Source: Lewinellaceae bacterium (lineage in GTDB: Bacteria; Bacteroidota; Bacteroidia; Chitinophagales; Saprospiraceae). Taken from it: a stretch of 64,000 bases of DNA. Of this stretch, positions 15,341 through 23,683 are shown piece by piece. The notes under the pieces were generated by a model. The model had not been told where the DNA came from. It searched no databases and saw only the letters and a list, made by a program, of their open reading frames with translations. The DNA lies in NCBI GenBank assembly GCA_020636355.1, contig JACJYB010000002.1, positions 694,144 to 758,143 on the forward strand, in the 5' to 3' direction. How positions within the stretch are numbered: position 1 is the first letter of the stretch; each line of letters starts with the position of its first letter. Both the position numbers and the translations under genes were made by a program.

Positions 15341-16439
15341 TTATCGTTTCGTTTTTCATTTGAGCAAAATGATAATAGGCTGCACAGGCACCTTCCGAAC
15401 TGACCATTGGAGCCCCTAATGGATGCTCAGGGGTGCAGCCCTTGCCAAATTGTCCGCAATGGATCGGTTTCCGTAATCCCTTCAAGATCTGTCCGGCAAT
15501 GCATTCGGGATGCTCGGGAACTTCGCGATGTCCAAGGGCAAATTTGATCCGGGCATCGTAACCACTAAAATCCTGGTCTACCTCATAGCCGCTACCCGGA
15601 ATTTCGCCAATACCCCGCCAAATTCTGTCAGAGGTAATAAACACCTTTCCTATTATTTCTTTGGCCTGGGGATTACCTCCAAATTGGACAACTCGTGCAT
15701 ATTGATTGTCTACCTGGTACGAACCCGCTTCCAACTGTTTCAGAGTTTCATAAATGCCTATCAGTAAGTCAATGGGTTCAAAACCGGTAACCACGATGGG
15801 TACTCTGTATTTTTCAGCAATTGGATAATACTCTTCCATACCCATGATAGTGCATACATGTCCTGCCGCCAAAAAACCATCTACTCTGGTCTCCGGATCG
15901 GACAAGATGGCTTCCATCGCAGGAGGTACTAACACGTGAGAAGTAAGAATGCTGTAATTGTTTAGGCCCAGTGCGGCTGCCTGAATGACGGATAATGCAT
16001 TGGCAGGGGCCGTTGTCTCAAACCCGACCGCAAAAAACACAACTTCCTTATCGGGATTTTTCTGTGCAATTTTCAAAGCATCCAGCGGCGAATAAACCAT
16101 CTGAATATTGGCTCCATTGGCTTTTGCCTCCAGAAGAGATTCTTTGGACCCGGGGACACGCAGCATGTCGCCAAAAGAAGTCAGGATGATTCCGGGCTGG
16201 TATGCCAAAGCAATTGCATCATCGATCAAGTGGAGCGGGGTGACACAGACCGGGCATCCGGGACCATGTACCATCGTAACCTGTTCAGGCAGCATTTCAA
16301 GGATCCCGTTTTTCACCAAACCATGCGTCTGTCCGCCACAGATTTCCATGATAGACCAGGGTTTGGTTACCAGTTGGTGAATCCGCCGGACGTACTCCTG
16401 AACCAATGCAACGTCACGATATTCAGTCAGGTATTTCAT
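15333..16439 (-). CDS. hypD: Hydrogenase maturation protein HypD
   Basis: A 368-residue iron-sulphur scaffold on which Fe(CN)2CO is assembled together with HypC. Conserved motifs are all present: MEICGGQTHGLVKNGI with the redox-active cysteine, HGPGCPVCVTP, FGDMLRVPGS, and the C-terminal cysteine set that binds a [4Fe-4S] cluster (ECIAGQIL, HCGQFGKGCTPEHPLG, SSEGACAAYY). Its start overlaps the hypC stop by 4 nt (ATGA), consistent with production of the HypCD complex at matched levels. Confidence 0.97.
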   Translation of the reverse strand: MKYLTEYRDVALVQEYVRRIHQLVTKPWSIMEICGGQTHGLVKNGILEMLPEQVTMVHGPGCPVCVTPLHLIDDAIALAYQPGIILTSFGDMLRVPGSKESLLEAKANGANIQMVYSPLDALKIAQKNPDKEVVFFAVGFETTAPANALSVIQAAALGLNNYSILTSHVLVPPAMEAILSDPETRVDGFLAAGHVCTIMGMEEYYPIAEKYRVPIVVTGFEPIDLLIGIYETLKQLEAGSYQVDNQYARVVQFGGNPQAKEIIGKVFITSDRIWRGIGEIPGSGYEVDQDFSGYDARIKFALGHREVPEHPECIAGQILKGLRKPIHCGQFGKGCTPEHPLGAPMVSSEGACAAYYHFAQMKNETING

Positions 16440-16708
16440 TCGACACCGGGTTTGGGGTCCGGCCCGAGCTCCTCCTCCAATTCTCCCATAGCTTTTAGCA
16501 ATTCGAAAGTCTTTCGGGCTTCATCTTCGTCAACGACGCTGATTGCAACGCCAACATGGACCAACACATAATCATCGATTTGTGCATCGGGCACCATGCT
16601 TAGGTTAGTATCTCGTACGATGCCACCGAAGGATACTTTTCCAGTGCGAAATGCACCATCAAGATGCTCGGTTATTGCTGTGATTTTTCCGGGAATTGCC
16701 AGACACAT
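16436..16708 (-). CDS. hypC: Hydrogenase maturation chaperone HypC
   Basis: A 90-residue chaperone of the HypC/HybG family, which carries iron to HypD and then to the large subunit. I chose the ATG at 16708 because it gives MCLAIPGKI, placing the essential Cys at position 2; the frame has another start three codons upstream that would bury it. GGIVRDTNLSMVPDAQIDDYVLVHVGVAIS is the typical beta-barrel core; the C-terminal tail is acidic (EELGPDPKPGVE). A single hypC serves the one hydrogenase seen here. Confidence 0.96.
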   Translation of the reverse strand: MCLAIPGKITAITEHLDGAFRTGKVSFGGIVRDTNLSMVPDAQIDDYVLVHVGVAISVVDEDEARKTFELLKAMGELEEELGPDPKPGVE

Positions 16709-16742
16709 AATCCTCAAATTTAGTTTATAAAAGTATTGGACC

Positions 16743-19055
16743 TTATGATCTGAATTCTTTAGCCCACTGATGCCTGACCTTTTCAGACCGGGCTATTTTA
16801 TGATAATAAGCTAATTGGCCAAAGGATACTCCTTCATCATTCGGCGACAATTGATGATGAAAATACAAATTGTAGTGCTCAGGTTTGAAGTGGAGTGCCA
16901 TGTCCACCAGCAATCCATTCTGCCATACACCTCCACTCACTGCCAGGTTGGTAATTCCGGGATGTAAATCCGCCTCATCATACATCCAGCCAACCAGGGT
17001 GCGATGGAAACGTGCAGCACGTTCCGACGCTGAAGACTTATCGTGAAAAAGTGCCATCATAAGTTCGGCACCATCCCAACGTACCACTCCATAGGGCTGG
17101 ATATCCCAGCCGGCCCTGCGTACGCCCTCCCATGCCAGCGCTTCCAGCCTCATCGCCATTTCTCCTTCAAAAGATTGGAGCATTCCCAACTCCAGCAGAC
17201 AGGCGGCAGCGTCAAACAGACGCCCCATGCTTGAGGTTAGCAATTTAGCTTCATTCTGAAGCAGTTTCTGGTATATGGTCCAATTTGATTTGGAAAATTT
17301 CCCTTCCAAAAATTGAGTAATGGAGGGGTTGCCACCACTGAATGCCAGGGCTGGCAACCGGGAATCGCGCGCCATCTGATCACCAGCAAGATGCGATACG
17401 TATTGGAGATGACTCAGGCGATGGATTTCACCCTGCTGGTATAAAAAACATTCGCCACCCCAGGTTTGATTGTCATACCCATAGCCGGTGCCATCCCAGA
17501 TAAATCCCAGAACTGGAACGCCTTGATCGCATAGCGAATGCTCTTCAAGCACTGCCAGAAAATGAGCCTCGTGGTGTTGAACCTGGATCAATGACAAGGT
17601 AAGATTTTCAGCCAGTCGCTGTCCAAATAACGAACTTGCATATTGCGGATGACGATCGATAAGTATAATTTCAGGTTGCTGGCCAGTCGTACCTAACAAA
17701 TGTTCGAGGGTGTGCTCATAGGCTTGTTGCACTTCATAATGATCCGTATCACCAAGATATTGGCTTACATAAAGGTTCCCTCGATGCGTAAAAGCGAATG
17801 TGCTTTTTAATGCCGCTCCCATGGCCAGTACCCCATCTTGTACCGGCTGATGCCCGGGCAAGATCAGACTGGGTGCAAGTCCGCGGCTGCGCCTGAGGAG
17901 TATCGGTTGCCGATAAACTGGTGAATACCGCATGACACTGTCGTCCTGCGGTATTACAATCGCCCGGTTGTTTAGAAGAAAAAAATCAGCTATTCCTTCC
18001 AAACCGCTTATGGCCTTCTCATCCTTATAAAAGATGGGGGACCCACTCTTATTTCCGCTGGTAGCAATAATCGGTCTCCCAACTTCCCTGCTGATCAGAT
18101 TTAGTAAAGGACTGTAGGCCCACATGACACCCAATTGATCCAACCCGGGCGATACCAGGTTTCGTTGCAGGCCAGATTCCGGCTCTTCATTCCGGAACGG
18201 CAGCAAGACGATGGGTGATTCCGGACTGACTAATTTACTCCAGGCCAACTCTGAAAGTTGTACATCCTGTTCCAATTGTTTTTTGTCTCCGTACAGCACT
18301 GCAAATGGCTTTGAGGGCCGGTGTTTGCGTTCTCTGAGCTGTTCGATAACCCTTTCTTGTGTTGCATCGGCCATCAGCAAATACCCTCCAATCCCCTTAA
18401 CCGCAACAATAAAGCCGGATAATAATGCCTCGGCTGCAGAGGTTACCGCCGTATCCTGATTTTGATGCAAAATATTGCCCTGCGCATCACACCAGCTTAA
18501 TAATATTGCGCATTCAGGACACGAGTTGGTCTGCGCATGATGCCTCGAGTTTAAGGGATCATCGTATTCAGATTGACAGGCGGGACACATTACAAATGGA
18601 TGCATGGTCGTAACCGGCCGATCATAAGGAAGTGATTGAATGATCGAATAGCGCGGTCCGCACTGGGTACAGGTAATGAATGGATAATGGTATCGGCGAT
18701 TCAATGGGTCGTGTAGCTCATGACAACATTCCGGACATAGTGCGAGGTCCGGCGTTAACAAAACTTCTCCCGGGCCGGAATCGCTTGATTCAAGAATTTG
18801 AAACGTGGTAGAACCGCTGTATTCTATGTCGTGGACCGAATAGCCGGTTATTATGGCTAATGGCGGGGGCTTAATCCTGAGATGTGTTACAAATCGATTC
18901 AAGGCATCCTCAGGGCCGGCAACTTGAATATGCACACCATCCGAACCATTCTTAACCCATCCGGTCAATTGATATTGCATGGCCAATCGATAGACAAAAG
19001 GTCTGAATCCGACCCCTTGAACACGGCCTTTGATATAGATGCTTTTACCTGCCAA
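16743..19055 (-). CDS. hypF: Carbamoyltransferase HypF
   Basis: A 770-residue protein with the full HypF order: acylphosphatase domain (residues 1-90; IKGRVQGVGFRPFVYRLA), two zinc-finger-like motifs (CPECCHELHDPLNRRYHYP and CPACQSEYDDPLNSRHHAQ, about 105-185), a YrdC-like ATP-binding domain (about 200-385; ATSGNKSG, PSKPFAVL) and a Kae1-like carbamoyltransferase domain (VQHHEAHFLAVLEEH; LAVSGGVWQN). It makes the carbamoyl group passed to HypE. The start is TTG at 19055; an in-frame TAG lies 6 codons upstream and no ATG is near. It sits between hypB and hypC, with gaps of about 33 nt on each side. Confidence 0.96.
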   Translation of the reverse strand: MAGKSIYIKGRVQGVGFRPFVYRLAMQYQLTGWVKNGSDGVHIQVAGPEDALNRFVTHLRIKPPPLAIITGYSVHDIEYSGSTTFQILESSDSGPGEVLLTPDLALCPECCHELHDPLNRRYHYPFITCTQCGPRYSIIQSLPYDRPVTTMHPFVMCPACQSEYDDPLNSRHHAQTNSCPECAILLSWCDAQGNILHQNQDTAVTSAAEALLSGFIVAVKGIGGYLLMADATQERVIEQLRERKHRPSKPFAVLYGDKKQLEQDVQLSELAWSKLVSPESPIVLLPFRNEEPESGLQRNLVSPGLDQLGVMWAYSPLLNLISREVGRPIIATSGNKSGSPIFYKDEKAISGLEGIADFFLLNNRAIVIPQDDSVMRYSPVYRQPILLRRSRGLAPSLILPGHQPVQDGVLAMGAALKSTFAFTHRGNLYVSQYLGDTDHYEVQQAYEHTLEHLLGTTGQQPEIILIDRHPQYASSLFGQRLAENLTLSLIQVQHHEAHFLAVLEEHSLCDQGVPVLGFIWDGTGYGYDNQTWGGECFLYQQGEIHRLSHLQYVSHLAGDQMARDSRLPALAFSGGNPSITQFLEGKFSKSNWTIYQKLLQNEAKLLTSSMGRLFDAAACLLELGMLQSFEGEMAMRLEALAWEGVRRAGWDIQPYGVVRWDGAELMMALFHDKSSASERAARFHRTLVGWMYDEADLHPGITNLAVSGGVWQNGLLVDMALHFKPEHYNLYFHHQLSPNDEGVSFGQLAYYHKIARSEKVRHQWAKEFRS

Positions 19056-19088
19056 TTGAGATGAACTATGCTATAGAATAAGGTGGCG

Positions 19089-20018
19089 TCAACCTGCCAA
19101 ACTTCTCTCATTTTCCAACCACTGGTACCATTGGTCCATTCCCTGTCCCGTGGTTGCGGAAAGTTCCAGAAATTTAAGCTGATGATTGACTTGAAGTGCA
19201 TAATCTTTCGCTCTTTCCACATCAAATTGAACGTAGGGTAATAAATCAATCTTATTAATGATACAGAGCTGTGCACTGTGAAACATATCCGGGTATTTGA
19301 TGGGCTTATCATCCCCCTCCGTAACGCTTATGATCACTACCCGCTTGGCTTCTCCCAAATCAAACAAGGCTGGACAAACCAAATTGCCGACATTTTCAAT
19401 AAACAAAACGCTGTCAGCAGGAGGTTTGAGTTGCTGGAGGGCTTTCGAAACCATATCTGCATCCAGATGACACCCTTTCCCGGTATTGATCTGGACTACC
19501 GGAGCGTCGGTTGCAGCAATGCGACTGGCATCCTGGGAAGACTGCTGGTCTCCTTCGATTACAGAACAGGTCAGTTTTCCTTTCAGGTCTGTCAGGGTCC
19601 GTTCCAATAACGAAGTCTTACCCGATCCGGGAGAACTGACCAGATTGACAGCCAGTATGGATTTGGCCAGAAAATAGCCCCGGTTGCGCTCTGCCAACAA
19701 TTGATTTTGGTGTAAAATATCAACTTCTAGATCTACTACGGTCTTTGGGCTGGGGAAATGGACATGCGGATGGTCATGATCTCCGTGGCTATGGACGTGA
19801 CCCTCTGCACCATGATTATGAACATGACCCACTGCATCATGAGAACCGCCATGATCATGGTGATGATGATGACTGTGGTGGTGATGATTTGCTGTTGCAA
19901 TTCGCACAGGCCCTTTAGATAAAGCTTCAGGCAAATCAATTGGTTTTAAATTTGTGCCGGTGTTAAATAACGTTATCGTGATACCATCCGTATCACCGCA
20001 TCCACAAGTTGAGCACAT
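19089..20018 (-). CDS. hypB: Nickel-binding GTPase HypB with long histidine-rich region
   Basis: A 309-residue GTPase that delivers nickel to the hydrogenase large subunit with HypA. The N-terminus MCSTCGCGD is the high-affinity nickel motif type; residues about 42-90 are extremely rich in histidine (more than 20 His, mixed with Asp and Gly), as in HypB proteins that also store nickel. The GTPase domain has the P-loop NLVSSPGSGKTSLLERTL, the metal-binding GKGCHLDADMV, and INKIDLLPYV. The His tract is long enough to suggest a real storage role in this organism. Confidence 0.97.
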   Translation of the reverse strand: MCSTCGCGDTDGITITLFNTGTNLKPIDLPEALSKGPVRIATANHHHHSHHHHHDHGGSHDAVGHVHNHGAEGHVHSHGDHDHPHVHFPSPKTVVDLEVDILHQNQLLAERNRGYFLAKSILAVNLVSSPGSGKTSLLERTLTDLKGKLTCSVIEGDQQSSQDASRIAATDAPVVQINTGKGCHLDADMVSKALQQLKPPADSVLFIENVGNLVCPALFDLGEAKRVVIISVTEGDDKPIKYPDMFHSAQLCIINKIDLLPYVQFDVERAKDYALQVNHQLKFLELSATTGQGMDQWYQWLENERSLAG

Positions 20019-20030
20019 AACAAATAATTT

Positions 20031-20384
20031 TTAGTCTTCGGCCGTAGCCAATGTTAATGACTTAATTTTCAATTCTTTGCCAGCAATTACATCAGCAAAG
20101 TAACTGTTGCATTCCGGGCAAGGGGTATACAAATTTGGCATTGGAAAAGTAGCACCACACTCCAGGCACTTTCCTATCCCGGGTATGTGATTAATTTGTC
20201 TTTCCGCTTTTTGTAATACGGTTCCCGGTATAGCTGCTTGCCAGGCAAAATCTAAAGCAGGCATTTCAATGCCCGCAATCTCTCCAATATCCAATTCAAT
20301 CACCTCTACTTCCTTGGCATGATGCAATTCCACCGTATTGTTGGCAATATCTAAAATACTCATCACGATCGAAAGCTCATGCAT
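20031..20384 (-). CDS. hypA: Nickel metallochaperone HypA
   Basis: A 117-residue protein starting at the ATG at 20384 with MHELSIV, where His2 is the essential nickel ligand; the frame is open further upstream but that stretch overlaps the small membrane protein gene. The zinc site is formed by Cys73/Cys76 (KCLECGATF) and Cys89/Cys92 (PCPECNSYF). It works with HypB to insert nickel after Fe(CN)2CO. The start lies one base after the stop of the 65-residue gene, so the two are translationally linked. Confidence 0.96.
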   Translation of the reverse strand: MHELSIVMSILDIANNTVELHHAKEVEVIELDIGEIAGIEMPALDFAWQAAIPGTVLQKAERQINHIPGIGKCLECGATFPMPNLYTPCPECNSYFADVIAGKELKIKSLTLATAED

Positions 20385-20385
20385 T

Positions 20386-20583
20386 TCAGCTGGATGATTT
20401 CTTCGTATTGCGTACCAACCAATAGCTGAAAGCCACAATGGCAACCACGAGTATCCAGGAATGTTCCATGGAACCTGCATAATGGGATAATGTCCAACCA
20501 TTCCCTACTCCATGGCCAGGATGTGCAACTAAAGTAAACGGCAGGACACTCAGCAGAAGAATTACGATTCGAATTGGTTTCAT
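20386..20583 (-). CDS. 65-residue hyp-operon membrane protein, mini-HupE-like
   Basis: A 65-residue protein and the first gene of the hyp operon. It has a signal-like N-terminus ending in VAHPGHG, then LSHYAGSMEHSW, one transmembrane helix (about 43-58) and a short basic tail. I do not know a named family of this size. The order AHPGHG, H-x5-E-H, helix resembles the first part of HupE/UreJ nickel permeases, where AHxGHG is followed by HPLxGxDH at the same eight-residue spacing. The histidines would face the periplasm. A nickel-handling or hydrogenase-anchoring role is inference from this resemblance and from location. A -7 promoter element lies 54 nt upstream. Confidence 0.7.
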   Translation of the reverse strand: MKPIRIVILLLSVLPFTLVAHPGHGVGNGWTLSHYAGSMEHSWILVVAIVAFSYWLVRNTKKSSS

Positions 20584-20637
20584 AGTAATGAACAGTTTGG
20601 ATTATGATTGCTCCGGTTTAAAATTAAAGAGCAATAA

Positions 20638-20645
20638 CAAATGTA
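20638..20645 (-). promoter_or_regulatory. -7 promoter element (TACATTTG) for the hyp operon
   Basis: The minus strand reads TACATTTG, a perfect TAnnTTTG match, 54 nt upstream of the 65-residue gene in the divergent spacer between the hyp operon and the structural operon. A -33 TTG at the proper distance is not evident. The spacer is about 195 nt and A+T-rich; no matching element was found for the rightward structural operon, which may need an activator or another sigma factor. Confidence 0.4.
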
Positions 20646-20778
20646 AATGTTTCATGTCCTTATGGTGATCTGTATCATCATGGAATTGAATGATGTATGT
20701 CATCTTTTAACAGGTTAATAATCAATTATTTTCAAATGTTTTTTAATACCCTTCCTAAAACCTAATGAATTTAAAAAA

Positions 20779-21912
20779 ATGGCTTCATCAACAACCAGCT
20801 CCAAACGACCCACTTACTATGAAGATCTAAGGAGTCGGGGTTATTCCCGGCGTGATTTCATGAAATTTACAACCATGATTGCTGCCTATCTGGGGTTGGA
20901 ATCAACTGGTGTAGCACAAGTAACTGAAGCCTTGATGACCAAGCCAAGGCTCCCGGTCATCTGGTTGCATTTTCAGGAATGTACCTGTTGCAGCGAATCC
21001 TTTATCCGTTCGTCTCATCCGATCGTTGCCGACATCATCCTGGATAAAATCTCTCTCGATTACACCGAAACCCTAATGGCCGCTTCCGGCCATCAGGCTG
21101 AGGCCTCCATGCGTAAGACCATGGAAGAATATCCAGGTGAATACGTCCTTTGTGTAGAAGGTTCCGTACCAATGGGGGCAGATGGAGCCTACTGCTGCAT
21201 TGGCGGCAAGTCAGCAATCGATATCCTTCAGGAAGCCGCAGCCGGAGCAAAGGCAATCATTGCCTGGGGTTCCTGTGCCTGCAACGGATGCGTGCAAGCT
21301 TCCAAGCCAAATCCCACCGGTGCCACGCCTATTCATAAATTGGTCAAAGGAAAACCTATCATTAAAGTCCCGGGTTGTCCGCCAATTGGAGAGGTTATGG
21401 CAGGCGTCCTGGTGCATGTTGTGACATTTGGCCGGATCCCCGAGCTGGATCGCGTTGGCCGGCCTAAAGCGTTTTACAGCAAGCGAGTCCATGATACCTG
21501 TTATCGGCGGCCATTTTACGATGCAGGACTCTTTGTCGAAAGCTTTGACGACGAGAATGCAAGGAAAGGATATTGCCTTTATAAAGTAGGTTGCAAAGGC
21601 CCTACCACGTATAACGCGTGCGGAGTCACCAAATGGAATAATGGTACCAGTTACCCGATTCAGTCTGGCCATGGATGCATCGGATGCAGTGAAGAAAACT
21701 TCTGGGACAATGGACCATTCTACCGCAGACTGTCCAGCTTCCCGGGCTTTGGCATAGAAAGTACTGCTGATGAAATTGGCGCTTTCGCAGCCGGTGCTAC
21801 TGCTGCCGGTATTGCCGCACATGCCATCGGCACCAACATCATGAAGAAAAAAATCATTCAAAGTCACGTTGAGGAAGGCCGAACCAGTGCGGAAGAATTA
21901 AACCATGACTGA
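20779..21912 (+). CDS. hyaA: [NiFe]-hydrogenase small subunit, group 1d-like
   Basis: A 377-residue iron-sulphur subunit of a membrane-bound uptake hydrogenase. A Tat signal is present (SRRDFMK, Arg24-Arg25, then a hydrophobic run). The proximal cluster region has Cys68, Cys70, Cys71, Cys166, Cys171 and Cys200, with spacings identical to the six cysteines of E. coli Hyd-1 that hold the oxygen-tolerant [4Fe-3S] cluster; Cys168 is an additional one. The medial and distal cluster motifs (HDTCYRRPFYDAG, GYCLYKVGCKGPTTYNAC, GHGCIGCSEENFW) follow, then a C-terminal hydrophobic anchor (about 330-350). It heads the structural operon and passes electrons to the cytochrome b. Confidence 0.97.
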   Translation: MASSTTSSKRPTYYEDLRSRGYSRRDFMKFTTMIAAYLGLESTGVAQVTEALMTKPRLPVIWLHFQECTCCSESFIRSSHPIVADIILDKISLDYTETLMAASGHQAEASMRKTMEEYPGEYVLCVEGSVPMGADGAYCCIGGKSAIDILQEAAAGAKAIIAWGSCACNGCVQASKPNPTGATPIHKLVKGKPIIKVPGCPPIGEVMAGVLVHVVTFGRIPELDRVGRPKAFYSKRVHDTCYRRPFYDAGLFVESFDDENARKGYCLYKVGCKGPTTYNACGVTKWNNGTSYPIQSGHGCIGCSEENFWDNGPFYRRLSSFPGFGIESTADEIGAFAAGATAAGIAAHAIGTNIMKKKIIQSHVEEGRTSAEELNHD

Positions 21913-21949
21913 TCAGTGACCAGTCCTTTAATCCAACAAACCAAAAAAA

Positions 21950-23671
21950 ATGAGTTCTCGAATAGTTGTTGACCCTATCACCCGAATTGAAGGTCATTTG
22001 CGCGTAGAAGCCAATATTGAAGGAGGAAAAGTAACAGATGCTTACAGCTCCGGCACTATGGTAAGGTTGATCGAAAAGATCCTGCAGGGCCGTGATCCCC
22101 GTGATGCCTGGGCTTTCGTAGGCCGGGTCTGCGGTGTGTGTACGACAGTCCACTCACTGGCTTCCTGTCGTGCCGTAGAAGATGCCCTGGACATCGTCAT
22201 TCCTCCGGATGCGGAATTGGTCCGCAACCTGATGTATTGCGCCCAATACATGCATGACCACGTTGTCCATTTTTATCACTTGCATGCCATGGACTGGGTG
22301 GATGTGGTCGATGCCTTGAATGCCGACCCTAAAAAGACCTCCGAAATAGCCCAATCAATTTCTAATTGGCCAAAGAGCTCACCTGGCTATTTTTCAGATT
22401 TACAAAAAAGAGTAAAGGGTTTTGTTTCATCCGGCCAACTGGGGATTTTCACCAATGGCTACTGGGGACACTCGGCCTATAAATTGCCTTCCGAAATCAA
22501 TCTCATCGGTTTAGCACACTACCTGGAAGCTTTGGAATGGCAAAAAGAAATCGTTAAAGTTCATGCGATTTTTGGCGGTAAAAACCCGCACCCGAACTAC
22601 CTGGTGGGTGGTATGGCCTGCTCGATAGGTCTGGATGATGTCAGTGTAATCAATGCCGAAAGATTGGCCTATGTAGGCCAATTGCTTGAGCAAGGCAAAC
22701 AATTTATTGAACAGGTATACATACCGGATCTGATGGCCATAGCGCCTTACTACCTGGATTGGGGAGCCATCGGCGGTGGACTTGGCAACTATCTCGTATA
22801 TGGTGATTTACCGACGAATGGCTACCGTGACGAATCCAGTTTTAAATTCCCCAGCGGGGTAATCTTAAATAAAGATATCAACAATCTGCAGGAAGTCGAT
22901 CTGCGCGAAGATGCTCAGGTCCAGGAATTTATCAGTCGTTCATGGTATGAATACAGCGGTGGAGATTCCACTGGGTTACACCCTTGGTCCGGCGAAACAA
23001 ATTTAAATTACACAGGTCCAAAACCACCTTATGAACACCTCGATGTGGACCAGAAATACAGTTATCTGAAAACACCACGCTGGAGAGGACACGCCATGGA
23101 AGTCGGTCCCCTGGCCCGCGTTCTGGTGGGTTACGCCCGCGGACGTGAAGACTTCAAGGAAGTGGTGGATCGTGCATTGACCAATCTTAATGTTCCGGTC
23201 ACCGCGTTATTCTCAACGCTGGGACGAACTGCTGCAAGAGGCCTGGAATCCATTCTTGTTGCCGGCTGGGCTCAGGAATTTTACGATGCCCTGATTACTA
23301 ACATACGCAATGGTGATGTCCGGATGGCCGACACGACTAAGTTTGCTCCGAAAACCTGGCCGGCACAAGCCAAAGGTGTAGGGCACACGGAAGCTCCTCG
23401 CGGCGCATTGGCTCACTGGATTGTTATTGAGGATGAAAAAATCAAAAACTACCAGTTGGTGGTTCCAACCACCTGGAATGCCTCACCAAGAGATCCTGAA
23501 GGTCAACGGTCCGCTTACGAATCTGCCTTGCTGGACACACCGGTCGCCAACGATGAGCAACCTCTGGAAATATTGAGAACCATTCATTCATTCGATCCCT
23601 GCATGGCCTGCGCAGTACACCTCTACGACGAAGAAGGAGCAACGGTAAGCCGGATACAGGTCGTACCATAA
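21950..23671 (+). CDS. hyaB: [NiFe]-hydrogenase large catalytic subunit
   Basis: A 573-residue subunit with the NiFe site. The four nickel cysteines are in RVCGVCTT (Cys61, Cys64) and DPCMACAVH (Cys551, Cys554). The maturation protease should cut after His557, removing 16 residues (LYDEEGATVSRIQVVP). The start DPITRIEGHLRVE and GHSAYKLPSE are typical of group 1 enzymes. It has no signal of its own and should be exported with the Tat-bearing small subunit. The start lies 37 nt after hyaA. Confidence 0.98.
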   Translation: MSSRIVVDPITRIEGHLRVEANIEGGKVTDAYSSGTMVRLIEKILQGRDPRDAWAFVGRVCGVCTTVHSLASCRAVEDALDIVIPPDAELVRNLMYCAQYMHDHVVHFYHLHAMDWVDVVDALNADPKKTSEIAQSISNWPKSSPGYFSDLQKRVKGFVSSGQLGIFTNGYWGHSAYKLPSEINLIGLAHYLEALEWQKEIVKVHAIFGGKNPHPNYLVGGMACSIGLDDVSVINAERLAYVGQLLEQGKQFIEQVYIPDLMAIAPYYLDWGAIGGGLGNYLVYGDLPTNGYRDESSFKFPSGVILNKDINNLQEVDLREDAQVQEFISRSWYEYSGGDSTGLHPWSGETNLNYTGPKPPYEHLDVDQKYSYLKTPRWRGHAMEVGPLARVLVGYARGREDFKEVVDRALTNLNVPVTALFSTLGRTAARGLESILVAGWAQEFYDALITNIRNGDVRMADTTKFAPKTWPAQAKGVGHTEAPRGALAHWIVIEDEKIKNYQLVVPTTWNASPRDPEGQRSAYESALLDTPVANDEQPLEILRTIHSFDPCMACAVHLYDEEGATVSRIQVVP

Positions 23672-23683
23672 AATGCCAAACCG

